Made by a program: the position numbers and the translations under genes
Assembly: GCF_033878955.1 (NCBI RefSeq)
Contig: NZ_CP138858.1
Span: forward strand, 1,860,001-1,924,000
DNA: 64,000 nt
Direction: 5' to 3'
From: Coraliomargarita algicola
GTDB lineage: Bacteria; Verrucomicrobiota; Verrucomicrobiia; Opitutales; Coraliomargaritaceae
In this document: piece after piece, positions 9,594 through 17,745 of the stretch
Layout: every line of letters starts with the position of its first letter
Position numbering within the stretch: the stretch's first letter is position 1
Notes under the pieces: generated by a model
What the model was told of the DNA's origin: nothing
The model's database searches: none
The model's input: the letters and a program-made list of their open reading frames with translations, nothing else

Positions 9594-9660
9594 CAGCACC
9601 ATACTAGCGGAGTTAATCGGCGGTTTATATGGCACTTAGTCCTCATAAATTGACATTTCG

Positions 9661-9681
9661 TCCAGAAAGCCGGATTCTGGA
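9661..9681. promoter_or_regulatory. Palindrome in nmrA-like/AraC divergent promoter
   Basis: TCCAGAA-N7-TTCTGGA is a perfect 7+7 inverted repeat ending 5 bp before the ATG of the AraC-family gene. Its position between two divergent starts fits an operator through which the regulator represses itself and controls the NmrA-like gene. Confidence 0.5.
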
Positions 9682-9686
9682 GCATC

Positions 9687-10649
9687 ATGAGCATCGATAC
9701 CTTGGAAACTGCCTTCCGTGCTGTGGATCCTCTGGGTGAGGCACTGCACTCACTCCACATGAGCGGCACCTTCTACAGCCGTTCCGAACTGACGGCTCCC
9801 TGGGGGATCGATCTGCCCGCGATGCCGGAATGCCTGATGTTTCATGTTGTCACCAAAGGGCGCTGCTGGATTGAGTTTCCCAATGGGGAGACGCAAGTGC
9901 TCAACAGCGGCGATTTCGCGCTCATACCACACGGACAAGGTCACACGATCGTGGACAATCCGGAGAGCAAAGCGATCAACATCTTCGAGCTCGATCGGGA
10001 ACAGATCAGCCCTCGATATGAATTATTGAAGCACGGCGGCGGCGGCGAGCTCGCACGTATCATCTGTGGCGCCGTAGCGGTTAAAGACCCCGCCGCGCAA
10101 CGCGTCGTGAGTCTCTTGCCGAAGATTATCGTGATGCAAACGAACACGCCGGAGAATGATTGGCTGCTCGGAACGATTCGAATGATGATGAACGAAGCCG
10201 AAACGCTCAAGCCCGGCGGCGATACGATCATCACGCGCGTTTCGGACATCCTCGTCGTCCAGGCGATTCGCCATTGGCTGGAAAAGGAACCGCTCGCCAA
10301 AACTGGCTGGCTGGGCGCACTCCACGACGAACAGATCGGCAAAGCCATCGCGCGGATTCACCGTCAACCGACGCATCCATGGTCCGTCGAGGCACTGGCC
10401 GAACAAGTCGGCATGTCACGGTCCAGCTTTGCAAAACGCTTCATGGACATGGTCGGCCAATCGCCCATGCAATACGTACGCCAATGGCGCTTTCAAGTCG
10501 CCAGTAACTGGCTTCGCGAGACCGACCTACCACTCGCAGAGATCGCAGAAAAGTTAAGCTACGAATCCGAGGCCTCCTTCAACCGCAGCTTTAAGAAGTT
10601 TACCGGACAAACTCCCGGCAGCCTGCGACGCACTCGAAGCAGAAACTAG
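9687..10649 (+). CDS. AraC-family regulator with cupin sensor domain
   Basis: A 320-residue regulator. The N-terminal half (about 1-190) is a cupin_6/AraC-binding domain (LMFHVVTKGRCWIEF, GDFALIPHGQGHTI). The C-terminal pair of helix-turn-helix motifs includes WSVEALAEQVGMSRSSFAKR and LAEIAEKLSYESEASFNRSF, ending FKKFTGQTPGSLRRTR. This subtype often sits beside NmrA, DUF1772 or oxidoreductase genes and responds to small organic molecules. The downstream gene at 10688 is convergent with it. Confidence 0.92.
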   Translation: MSIDTLETAFRAVDPLGEALHSLHMSGTFYSRSELTAPWGIDLPAMPECLMFHVVTKGRCWIEFPNGETQVLNSGDFALIPHGQGHTIVDNPESKAINIFELDREQISPRYELLKHGGGGELARIICGAVAVKDPAAQRVVSLLPKIIVMQTNTPENDWLLGTIRMMMNEAETLKPGGDTIITRVSDILVVQAIRHWLEKEPLAKTGWLGALHDEQIGKAIARIHRQPTHPWSVEALAEQVGMSRSSFAKRFMDMVGQSPMQYVRQWRFQVASNWLRETDLPLAEIAEKLSYESEASFNRSFKKFTGQTPGSLRRTRSRN

Positions 10650-10687
10650 CCCCCCCCCCCCTATCTCAGTGAGACTGGACACCCCGC

Positions 10688-11413
10688 CTAAGCTTCTTCG
10701 TTGTAAATCACAGGCATCTGCCCTTTCCAGTGATCCCATAGCTCGGCGTCCTCAATAAGGCACGACATAAAGTCGGCCACGTTGATCCGACTGGTCTTAC
10801 CCGCATCAAAGATCGCACTGCGGGTCGGCGAAGGATGCAGTGTATACGCACTGACTTCGGCCGCATCGATCAGACCATCCGGCCGAACAGCCACCCACTC
10901 GATCATGGCATCGTCTTGCCCGACTTGAGCCCGAAGAAATTCCGCGGCCTGCTCATTGTCGGGATGCGGTGGCAAAAGCAAGCGTAACAAGCCGATCACA
11001 CAATGCTGGGCGAATGAGATCGGCTCTGCCAGATCACGATTCCGGTTGCCCGTGGTATTCATCAACAGAAACTTCACTGGCTTCTGTGGCGAGTGAACGC
11101 GTATCGCAGCGCACAGGCGACGGGTCGCCTCCGTCACCAGACGACGGGGTTGCCCATAAATCCCTTTCAAGGAAAGATTGTGCCCCAAGCAAAGCGCCAC
11201 CGCATCGCAATCACGCACCTGCTGCGCCAACTCGGCATCGCTCAGATCAAACAAAGCAGCCTCCGTCACATTAACACGTGTTTGCCCCAGTAACGAATCC
11301 GGCAAACGCTCCGCAGAACGCACGACCACATTCAAATCATGGCCCTGGGCATACAAACTTTTAGATAATAGGCGTCCCGTGGCACCCGTGGCTCCTGCTA
11401 TGAAAATTTTCAT
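10688..11413 (-). CDS. NAD(P)H-binding atypical SDR protein
   Basis: The 241-residue protein starts at MKIFIAGATGATG, which places the dinucleotide-binding glycine loop (GATGATGRLL) at the N-terminus; the upstream extension of the frame is discarded. Later blocks include CDAVALCLGHN, FLLMNTTGN and WVAVRPDGLIDA, typical of the NAD(P)H-binding_10/NmrA group. It is the last of four leftward genes (DoxX, DMT, nitroreductase, this one). The gaps of about 40-50 bp suggest one operon under the LysR gene at 13618. Confidence 0.85.
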   Translation of the reverse strand: MKIFIAGATGATGRLLSKSLYAQGHDLNVVVRSAERLPDSLLGQTRVNVTEAALFDLSDAELAQQVRDCDAVALCLGHNLSLKGIYGQPRRLVTEATRRLCAAIRVHSPQKPVKFLLMNTTGNRNRDLAEPISFAQHCVIGLLRLLLPPHPDNEQAAEFLRAQVGQDDAMIEWVAVRPDGLIDAAEVSAYTLHPSPTRSAIFDAGKTSRINVADFMSCLIEDAELWDHWKGQMPVIYNEEA

Positions 11414-11460
11414 CAAGGAAGCACTACATGCCCTCGAACAAAAGCCGAGTCGAAACGTGA

Positions 11461-12078
11461 TCAAACAAAGCGCAACACTTCATCAACCGGACGTCGTATC
11501 TTCTGCGGCCAATTCCCCGCGGCCGCGCGACCGACGGTGACTAACATGACCGGAATGGCATCAGCAGACAGGGCAAAGGCCTTGCATACAGCAGCCGCAT
11601 CAAAACCACCGAGCACCCCGGTATCGAGGCCCCTTTCCCGGGCGGCCACGATCAGCGACATCGTCGCCAAAGAAGCCGAACGAATCGCCTCGTCGCGCTG
11701 CAGTGCCACATTGCCTTCGTGCGATCCGGTCGCCATATCGACCCAGGTTTGCTGTGTCGCGGCATCGATGATCCCAGAGTCCACCGACGGCTGTAAACGC
11801 TCGGCTAATGATTCATAAGCACACACATGCCCCGCGACAATAAAAGTCACCGCGGCATCACGCACCTGTCGCTGCCCATAGGATAGATCCATTAATTGTT
11901 GCTTCGCGGCATCGGAGTGCACCGCGGTGAAGCTCCAGTTCTGCAAATGAAAGGCGGAGGGTGCCTGCGTGGCCAAACGAACGAGTTCGCGGATGCTCGT
12001 GCTGTCGAGTGTCGCACTCGGATCAAAACGCCCGGTAGTGACACGATTTTCAAGGATGGATGGACTGAGTTCTATCAT
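11461..12078 (-). CDS. Nitroreductase-family FMN oxidoreductase
   Basis: A 205-residue protein of the FMN-dependent nitroreductase superfamily. APSAFHLQNW near residue 40 is the FMN-phosphate loop (SxxNxQxW type). The central ASLATMSLIVAARERGLDTGVLGGFD and the C-terminal IPVMLVTVGRAA are standard blocks. The family reduces quinones, nitro compounds or enones with NAD(P)H; the substrate is not evident. It sits in the DoxX/DMT operon, which hints at redox detoxification plus export. Confidence 0.88.
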   Translation of the reverse strand: MIELSPSILENRVTTGRFDPSATLDSTSIRELVRLATQAPSAFHLQNWSFTAVHSDAAKQQLMDLSYGQRQVRDAAVTFIVAGHVCAYESLAERLQPSVDSGIIDAATQQTWVDMATGSHEGNVALQRDEAIRSASLATMSLIVAARERGLDTGVLGGFDAAAVCKAFALSADAIPVMLVTVGRAAAGNWPQKIRRPVDEVLRFV

Positions 12079-12120
12079 AATATTTCCTGGTTGAGGTTGG
12101 AGGATTGGTGAAAATTCGAT

Positions 12121-13032
12121 TTAAGCGGCCTTTACTTTCAGTATCCTTCGACTGTCGCCCTTCGGCGTCACTCGCCGCTGCCACTGCAGCGCGAACACCG
12201 AAGCAAGCACGATCAGGATGCCGAGGATTTCGCGCAGTCGCATCGTTTCGCCGAGCATGAGCCAGCCCAAGAGAATGGCAGTCACTGGACTGAGTAATCC
12301 GAGCGCGGAGACAGCCACAGAGGACAAACGGGCAATTCCACGAAACCACAAGGCATAGGCAAACAACGTGCCAAGGATACTGAGGTAGGTATAGCCAACG
12401 ATATTCGTCATGGATAAACTGGCGAGCGGGGGCTCGATGAATATTGCCAAGGGCAATAATAGCAGGCCACCGAGTGCCAGTTGCCAACCAGTGAACGCCA
12501 GTAGCGGCATGTCCGATTTCCAGCGCCGCGACAGAAATATACCAGCCGCCATACTAACCGAAGCAGTCAAGGCTGCGCAGATCCCAACAAGATCCCATTT
12601 CGCTTCAGGCGACAAAATCAGCAGAGCCATTCCGGCCACTGCACACAATGCAGTGCCCACAGCGCTTCCTGACGGCCGAATCTGGTCGACACCCCAAGCC
12701 AAGGCCAGGATTATCAACGGCTGCAAAGCACCAGCGATCGCGGCGATGCCACCGGGCAAGCGATACGCAGCCACAAATAACAATGCCTGAAAGGCAGAAA
12801 TGTTCAGCGCCGACAACAGCAACAAACGGCCCCACGAAATAGAGTGCACACGCTGACGCGTATAGGCAATAAGCAGCAAGCCAGCTGGCAAGGTGCGAAT
12901 CACAGCCGCCCACAAAGGACGCCCTTCAGGCAAATATTCGGTGGCCACGAGATAAGTGGTCCCCCAAAGAATGGGCGCGAGCGCGGTCAGCAAGACACTC
13001 CCAAGCGCGAACGGAAACATCGGCCTGCTCAT
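12121..13032 (-). CDS. EamA/DMT-family transporter
   Basis: A 303-residue inner-membrane protein with about ten hydrophobic helices in two EamA repeats (LLTALAPILWGTTYLVATEY starts the first, DLVGICAALTASVSMAAGIF the second; LGTLFAYALWFRGIARL is a family signature). It probably exports a metabolite or amino-acid-like compound. Its start overlaps the DoxX stop by 4 bp (13029-13032), so translation is coupled. Confidence 0.9.
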   Translation of the reverse strand: MSRPMFPFALGSVLLTALAPILWGTTYLVATEYLPEGRPLWAAVIRTLPAGLLLIAYTRQRVHSISWGRLLLLSALNISAFQALLFVAAYRLPGGIAAIAGALQPLIILALAWGVDQIRPSGSAVGTALCAVAGMALLILSPEAKWDLVGICAALTASVSMAAGIFLSRRWKSDMPLLAFTGWQLALGGLLLLPLAIFIEPPLASLSMTNIVGYTYLSILGTLFAYALWFRGIARLSSVAVSALGLLSPVTAILLGWLMLGETMRLREILGILIVLASVFALQWQRRVTPKGDSRRILKVKAA

Positions 13033-13535
13033 CCTTTCCCCTTTCCGAATGAAGGGCTTAAACGATCAACCACGTATCGATCCAGTGAATACAAACCACC
13101 GCCGGATCCGACCAGTGCAATTGCTGCCCCGATAAACAACAGCGTAAACTGAATGCCCTCACCCGCTTGGGTGCCCGACCAGTTCATAAAAAATCCATGC
13201 GGCCATTGCACCATGACCATCGCGCCCAACATCACGGCAGCCAAAGCCGCCGAAGCCACGCGTGTGCCAAGCCCCAGCAAGAGCATGAGCGGGGCAAAGA
13301 ATTCCACCAAGATGACGCCCAAAGCAATCGGAGCAGGTATGCCCAAACTCTCAGTGAAAAATGCCATCGTACCAGACAAACCATAGCCTCCAAACCAGCC
13401 AAAGAGCTTTTGCGCACCGTGCGGCCACATCACCACGGCCAGGCTGATGCGAAGTGGAAGTGTGTGAACCGCAGCCGTGGTTGCCAGCAGACTGCGAATC
13501 AAGGAGAGTTTCGTGCTATTCTTTTCGTTTTTCAT
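13029..13535 (-). CDS. DoxX-family membrane protein
   Basis: A 168-residue protein from the ATG beginning MKNEKNSTKL; the frame extends 62 codons upstream into the divergent LysR promoter and is trimmed. Four membrane helices carry the DoxX signatures VVMWPHGAQKLFGWFGGYG, GVILVEFFAPLMLLLGLGTR and MVQWPHGFFMNW. DoxX proteins are quinone-linked or stress-associated membrane proteins. It is first in the leftward operon and divergent from lysR, with a LysR-type palindrome between them. Confidence 0.92.
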   Translation of the reverse strand: MKNEKNSTKLSLIRSLLATTAAVHTLPLRISLAVVMWPHGAQKLFGWFGGYGLSGTMAFFTESLGIPAPIALGVILVEFFAPLMLLLGLGTRVASAALAAVMLGAMVMVQWPHGFFMNWSGTQAGEGIQFTLLFIGAAIALVGSGGGLYSLDRYVVDRLSPSFGKGKG

Positions 13536-13591
13536 GTCCCTATTATAGCAGCCAATCCTCCGGCTGACTAATACCGCGGGCTTGCCTTTGT

Positions 13592-13608
13592 TATGCACTT
13601 TCTGCATA
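13592..13608. promoter_or_regulatory. LysR-type operator palindrome
   Basis: TATGCA-CTTTC-TGCATA is a perfect interrupted palindrome matching the T-N11-A pattern of LysR sites. It lies 9 bp before the lysR start and 56 bp before the doxX start, the expected place for autoregulation and control of the divergent operon. Confidence 0.6.
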
Positions 13609-13617
13609 CCCACTCCT

Positions 13618-14493
13618 ATGTTGGATCGAATACGGAGTTTTCTCGCCGTGCTGGAAGCGGGCAGCGTCAACCGCGCGGCCGGGCAGCTCGGCATCGCCCA
13701 GCCGACGCTTTCCCGCCACATTCAGAGTCTGGAGCAAGAAATCGGCGGGCCGCTCTTTGAACGGGACAATAAAGGCATGCTCCCGACTGATCTGGGCTTT
13801 CACCTGCGCGACAGCTTTGAACCGATCATTAAAAACTACGACCTCGCGCTGGCGGATGTCTGCGCCTTTGCGCAAGGACGACAGCAACAATTACGCGTCG
13901 GCTATCTGGGGATGGCGGCCTCCAAATTTCTAAATCCTGCGCTCAGCAAATTGAAGGCAGCCCATCCCGACATCCAACTACTCCTCTTCGATCAAACGCC
14001 TGCGGAGCAGCTACAAGCCCTACAAGCGGGCAAACTCGACGTGGCACTCATCGGACAAGAAGGTGCCGCACAAACCAACGACTTTTATAAACGGCGCGCC
14101 GCAAAACTGGGCGTTTGCGCCGCCCTTCCCTCAGAGCATCCTCTTGCCGCAGAACCCGAGCTTTCTTTAGCCCAGCTCAAGGGCGAGCGCTTCATCGGCG
14201 TCACCCCCAAGGATGTGCCTGGGCGTAATCACTGGATGACCGAACTTTGCAGTCAGGCAGGCTTCAAGCCGCGCTTTATCAAAAATAGCGAAAGCGTGAC
14301 CGAGACCTTCACCCTCATCGCTGGTGAGAATGCCGTCACCCTTTTACCCGACTACATCAGCAGCCCGCCACCACCGGGCGTCGTATTCTGCAGACTCACC
14401 GACAAATGGGCGCATTGGGAACTCTTTGTACTACGCCAACGCGGACGCGGCTCTGCACCCGCCCGCCAACTCGTCGACTGGATCGGCATATAG
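13618..14493 (+). CDS. LysR-family transcriptional regulator
   Basis: A 291-residue regulator from the ATG beginning MLDRIRSFLAVLEAG; the upstream 12 codons are dropped because the family starts directly with this helix. The N-terminal helix-turn-helix is GSVNRAAGQLGIAQPTLSRHI. The C-terminal type 2 periplasmic-binding fold begins at LRVGYLGMAASKFLNPAL. It is divergently paired with the DoxX-DMT-nitroreductase-SDR genes, which it probably controls. Confidence 0.93.
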   Translation: MLDRIRSFLAVLEAGSVNRAAGQLGIAQPTLSRHIQSLEQEIGGPLFERDNKGMLPTDLGFHLRDSFEPIIKNYDLALADVCAFAQGRQQQLRVGYLGMAASKFLNPALSKLKAAHPDIQLLLFDQTPAEQLQALQAGKLDVALIGQEGAAQTNDFYKRRAAKLGVCAALPSEHPLAAEPELSLAQLKGERFIGVTPKDVPGRNHWMTELCSQAGFKPRFIKNSESVTETFTLIAGENAVTLLPDYISSPPPPGVVFCRLTDKWAHWELFVLRQRGRGSAPARQLVDWIGI

Positions 14494-14506
14494 AACAATT
14501 CCCCCC

Positions 14507-15379
14507 CTAACGTCGCATGCGTAAATTTTCCGCAGTGGCTGCAACCATCACTAAAAGGCAACCTATCAGTGTGCGCGGGGCGGGCACTTCGTCCAAGAAA
14601 AACAGGCCGAGTACAATCCCATAGGGCACCATCAAACTGGTGATGATTAAAACACTTTTCGCCTCCAGTTCGCGCAAGGCGGAGACGTTGAGGAAGTGTG
14701 GGATTGCGGTAAAAAAAACGCCTAAAAGTAATAGATTGACCCAATTGTCTTTCAAATCGTCCTGTGGAATGCCGACGCCTGCATACGCAAACAGAACTGC
14801 GATCCCGATCAATTGATAGAATAAGAGCACTAAGCTGGAGGAATTTTTCGCCCGACTGCGGTGATGCAGGTTTTGTCGCAGCGCGAGAAAGAGCGCGGAG
14901 ATCACACCTAGCACCACGCCTTTGAGGTAGCCACTGTTCCAATCAAAGTTCGGAATCAGGCACAGCACCCCTAGAAAGACGACTCCACAAAGTAATAAGT
15001 CCACCACATCCGGCCACTCTCGACGCATGACAGCCTCAATCAATACAGAGAGCACAGGCGCCACAAAGAGCGAGGTAATGCCGATCGCCACCGTCGACAC
15101 TTGAATGGATGCATAATAGGTGGCCCAATGGATGCCAAACATAGCACCGAGTCCGATCTGATAATACACGTCGCGCCGACGCTCAAGCTTCATGGAGCGC
15201 CCGGTCAGGCGACAAAGTAGCCACATCACAAACATGGCCACAACAGTGCGCCAAAATGTGATCACATCGGCAGCGAGTGGAATCAACTTCGCAAACAGTG
15301 CCGTGCCCCCAAACAGCAGCGCAGCCAGATGAGCGTGTAGTATTCCTTGTTTTCGAGTGGCAATCACGCTGCGCACCAT
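14507..15379 (-). CDS. EamA/DMT-family transporter
   Basis: A 290-residue membrane protein with ten hydrophobic segments in two EamA repeats (HAHLAALLFGGTALFAKLIP; YLKGVVLGVISALFLALRQN). The substrate is unknown. It is convergent with the lysR gene (13 bp between stops) and is not closely similar to the DMT protein at 12121. Confidence 0.88.
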   Translation of the reverse strand: MVRSVIATRKQGILHAHLAALLFGGTALFAKLIPLAADVITFWRTVVAMFVMWLLCRLTGRSMKLERRRDVYYQIGLGAMFGIHWATYYASIQVSTVAIGITSLFVAPVLSVLIEAVMRREWPDVVDLLLCGVVFLGVLCLIPNFDWNSGYLKGVVLGVISALFLALRQNLHHRSRAKNSSSLVLLFYQLIGIAVLFAYAGVGIPQDDLKDNWVNLLLLGVFFTAIPHFLNVSALRELEAKSVLIITSLMVPYGIVLGLFFLDEVPAPRTLIGCLLVMVAATAENLRMRR

Positions 15380-15490
15380 TCAGCAGGCTTGCACTAGGTC
15401 AACTCAGGAGCGAATAAAGACTGATTATTTCCACTTGTGATCACGCAATCCGCCTTCCAGAACGTAGAACAGCGTCGTAAGCGAACGCCT

Positions 15491-17257
15491 TCACTCTTTT
15501 TTCTCGCTGGCGTAGATCGTAATGTCTGCCGACTTCTCACCTGTAATTTCCTGAGCGCGTTTCAGCGCATCACGGGTGGAAATGGTCGGATTTTCCGGAT
15601 GATAGCGAAAGAAGTTACTTTCTCCCAAAGTCGCTAATAATCCGGAATTCTTAAAAACACGTTCTACATAGGGATGCGCCCCACTGACAATGACATCGCG
15701 CCCGTTCGAACGCGCGAAGACCACCAATTCCTTAATCGTCAGTGCCACCGAGGCATCGAGATTATGTGCATTGCGTAGTCGCAGAATAATGACACTGAGG
15801 GCGGGATGCGTGACCACGTGTCGCATTTGATCCAGAAAAACATCGCTAGATGCAAAAAACAGGTCTCCCTCCACATGCACAATTGCAATTTCCGGACGCT
15901 CTTTACGCTCTTGCTGCAACTGTTGCTCAACTAACTTACCACTGTCATCAAACGAAACTTCCATCAACCCCGGCTTAGCTGCTTTATGTAAAAAGAGGCC
16001 GATCGACGCGGCAGTGCCGATATATATCGCAGTGTCCAAGGATAAAAAAAGCCCTCCAATAAAGGTCACCAAAAATACCGTCGCATCACTGCGAGTGGTC
16101 TTCAGCATCACCGCAATGTTCGCTCGGTTGATCAAAGAAATTCCAACCAAGATAACCAGCATCGCCAGGGCTGGCTTCGGAATGTAGCCAATCAAGCGCC
16201 CCAGAGCAAAAAGTCCGATCACCAAAAAGATACCATTAAAAATACTCGAAACGGCGGTCTGCGCACCGCTTTTAAAATTGAGCACCGAACGCGTTAAAGA
16301 CCCGGAAACAACCATTCCACCGCCAAAGGCACAGGCAGCACTGGCTGCGCCCATACTCAGCATTTGTTGATTCAAATCAACCCGGTCTCCTGATTGCGCA
16401 GCCAGAGTTTTGGCAATTGAGGAACTCTCCAACAGCGATAAAAACGCTACCGCTAAAGCTCCATTCGCAAGCACCGCCAGATCCCCAAACCTCAATTCAG
16501 GTAATCCAAATTGCCACGAACTGACGCTCACAGGACTCAGCATTTCCGCATGAATACCGTAATGCCCCATCACAGCCGCTAAGCCACCAACGATCAATAA
16601 ACTCAAGGCCACCGTCGGCAGGCCTTTTGCCCATCGCTTGAGCGGCAAGTAGACCAAGATAGTCAATGAGGCCACAGCCAATGCCTCCCACTGCGTCTCT
16701 CCGATTCCCAGTATCAACAGTTTTAAAGATTCCGCAAAGGTGCCCGCTCTCGGCACGTGTAGCCCCAGCACCGTCTTCAATTGATTCACTATAATTAAAA
16801 AAGCAGCTGCGGTGATATAGCCCACAACTACGGCTCGCGAGACGTACTGCGTAAGATTTGCAATGCCGATAAAGGCGCCCACAACCATAAAGATGGCGAC
16901 CAAAATCAGTAACACGGGCAACGCAAGCATTGCCTGCTCAGGCGCATAGCCCAGCGTCAGAAAAGTACTCAGTAGCATGACGGCGGTCGCATTTGAGGGA
17001 CCGATCATCACGAAACGGGAACTGGCAAACATAGGCGCCGTCACACTCGATAGAGCCGAACAAAAAATCCCCATCTGCACAGGAAGTCCCGCAATTAAAG
17101 CGTATGCCATACTCTGGGGAAAATCGAGCAAGGAGACATTCATCCCGGCACGCATATCCGCCAGTGCTTTTCGAAAGGTATAGTTACGCAGCGTATTAAA
17201 AAGTGGAAAGGGATGCAGACCACTTTGACGAAACCAATTCAAGACTTTACCTAACAT
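15491..17257 (-). CDS. SulP-family anion transporter with STAS domain
   Basis: A 588-residue inner-membrane permease. The transmembrane part runs to about residue 420. It carries SulP blocks DMRAGMNVSLLDFPQSMAYA, MFASSRFVMIGPSNATAVML and AFGGGMVVSGSLTRSVLNF. A cytoplasmic STAS domain follows (IAIVHVEGDLFFASSDVFLD; ILRLRNAHNLDAS). SulP proteins carry sulphate, bicarbonate or related anions; which one is not determinable here. It appears monocistronic. Confidence 0.93.
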   Translation of the reverse strand: MLGKVLNWFRQSGLHPFPLFNTLRNYTFRKALADMRAGMNVSLLDFPQSMAYALIAGLPVQMGIFCSALSSVTAPMFASSRFVMIGPSNATAVMLLSTFLTLGYAPEQAMLALPVLLILVAIFMVVGAFIGIANLTQYVSRAVVVGYITAAAFLIIVNQLKTVLGLHVPRAGTFAESLKLLILGIGETQWEALAVASLTILVYLPLKRWAKGLPTVALSLLIVGGLAAVMGHYGIHAEMLSPVSVSSWQFGLPELRFGDLAVLANGALAVAFLSLLESSSIAKTLAAQSGDRVDLNQQMLSMGAASAACAFGGGMVVSGSLTRSVLNFKSGAQTAVSSIFNGIFLVIGLFALGRLIGYIPKPALAMLVILVGISLINRANIAVMLKTTRSDATVFLVTFIGGLFLSLDTAIYIGTAASIGLFLHKAAKPGLMEVSFDDSGKLVEQQLQQERKERPEIAIVHVEGDLFFASSDVFLDQMRHVVTHPALSVIILRLRNAHNLDASVALTIKELVVFARSNGRDVIVSGAHPYVERVFKNSGLLATLGESNFFRYHPENPTISTRDALKRAQEITGEKSADITIYASEKKE

Positions 17258-17429
17258 CGGAAATAAAAGTTAAGTCACAATGAGGCAGCCTCCGCATATC
17301 ACTGTCAACCTCACACTCTCCAGCAAAAAAGGTTCTGTAACTCAAGCACCTAGGCTCTGAGTCGCTCATGCGCCCTGACTCGTCAGCAACACGCAGTCAT
17401 AGAGCATGCCTGTCATACATGAGCAAGCA

Positions 17430-17672
17430 TCAACGCGCACTCCGCATCTTTGCCTTTTCTTCGTTAAACTTCGCGCGATTACAATTACAGTGCGGGCAAA
17501 GTGGCGTATTATACAGCAAGACGAATTTCTCCCCCAACTTAAGAGGGCGCTGTTGCCCCAGCTCCACCATACGCATCGCAGGGCCACAACTCGGAACCAT
17601 CGCACCGACGGCATCAAAAAACACATCAATGGCGGAACGTTTCCCTTTCTTTGGCTTAGGTGAATGACTCAT
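17430..17672 (-). CDS. Small Cys-containing protein, zf-HC2-like
   Basis: An 80-residue protein from the ATG beginning MSHSPKPKKG; the upstream part of the frame overlaps the promoter of the next gene. The block PSCGPAMRMVELGQQRPLKL then LCPHCNCNRAKF resembles the short zinc-finger anti-sigma-like proteins in which a Cys-containing helix is followed by C-x2-C. The usual His of that motif is not in its expected place, so the resemblance is weak. It is divergent from the TPR gene at 17746. The function is unknown. Confidence 0.55.
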   Translation of the reverse strand: MSHSPKPKKGKRSAIDVFFDAVGAMVPSCGPAMRMVELGQQRPLKLGEKFVLLYNTPLCPHCNCNRAKFNEEKAKMRSAR

Positions 17673-17745
17673 GAACATTAGATAGAGCAGAGTTTCACGA
17701 TTTTCCAATCGTCCTCTGTCTTTTTTTGTAGCAAACCCCTTATCC

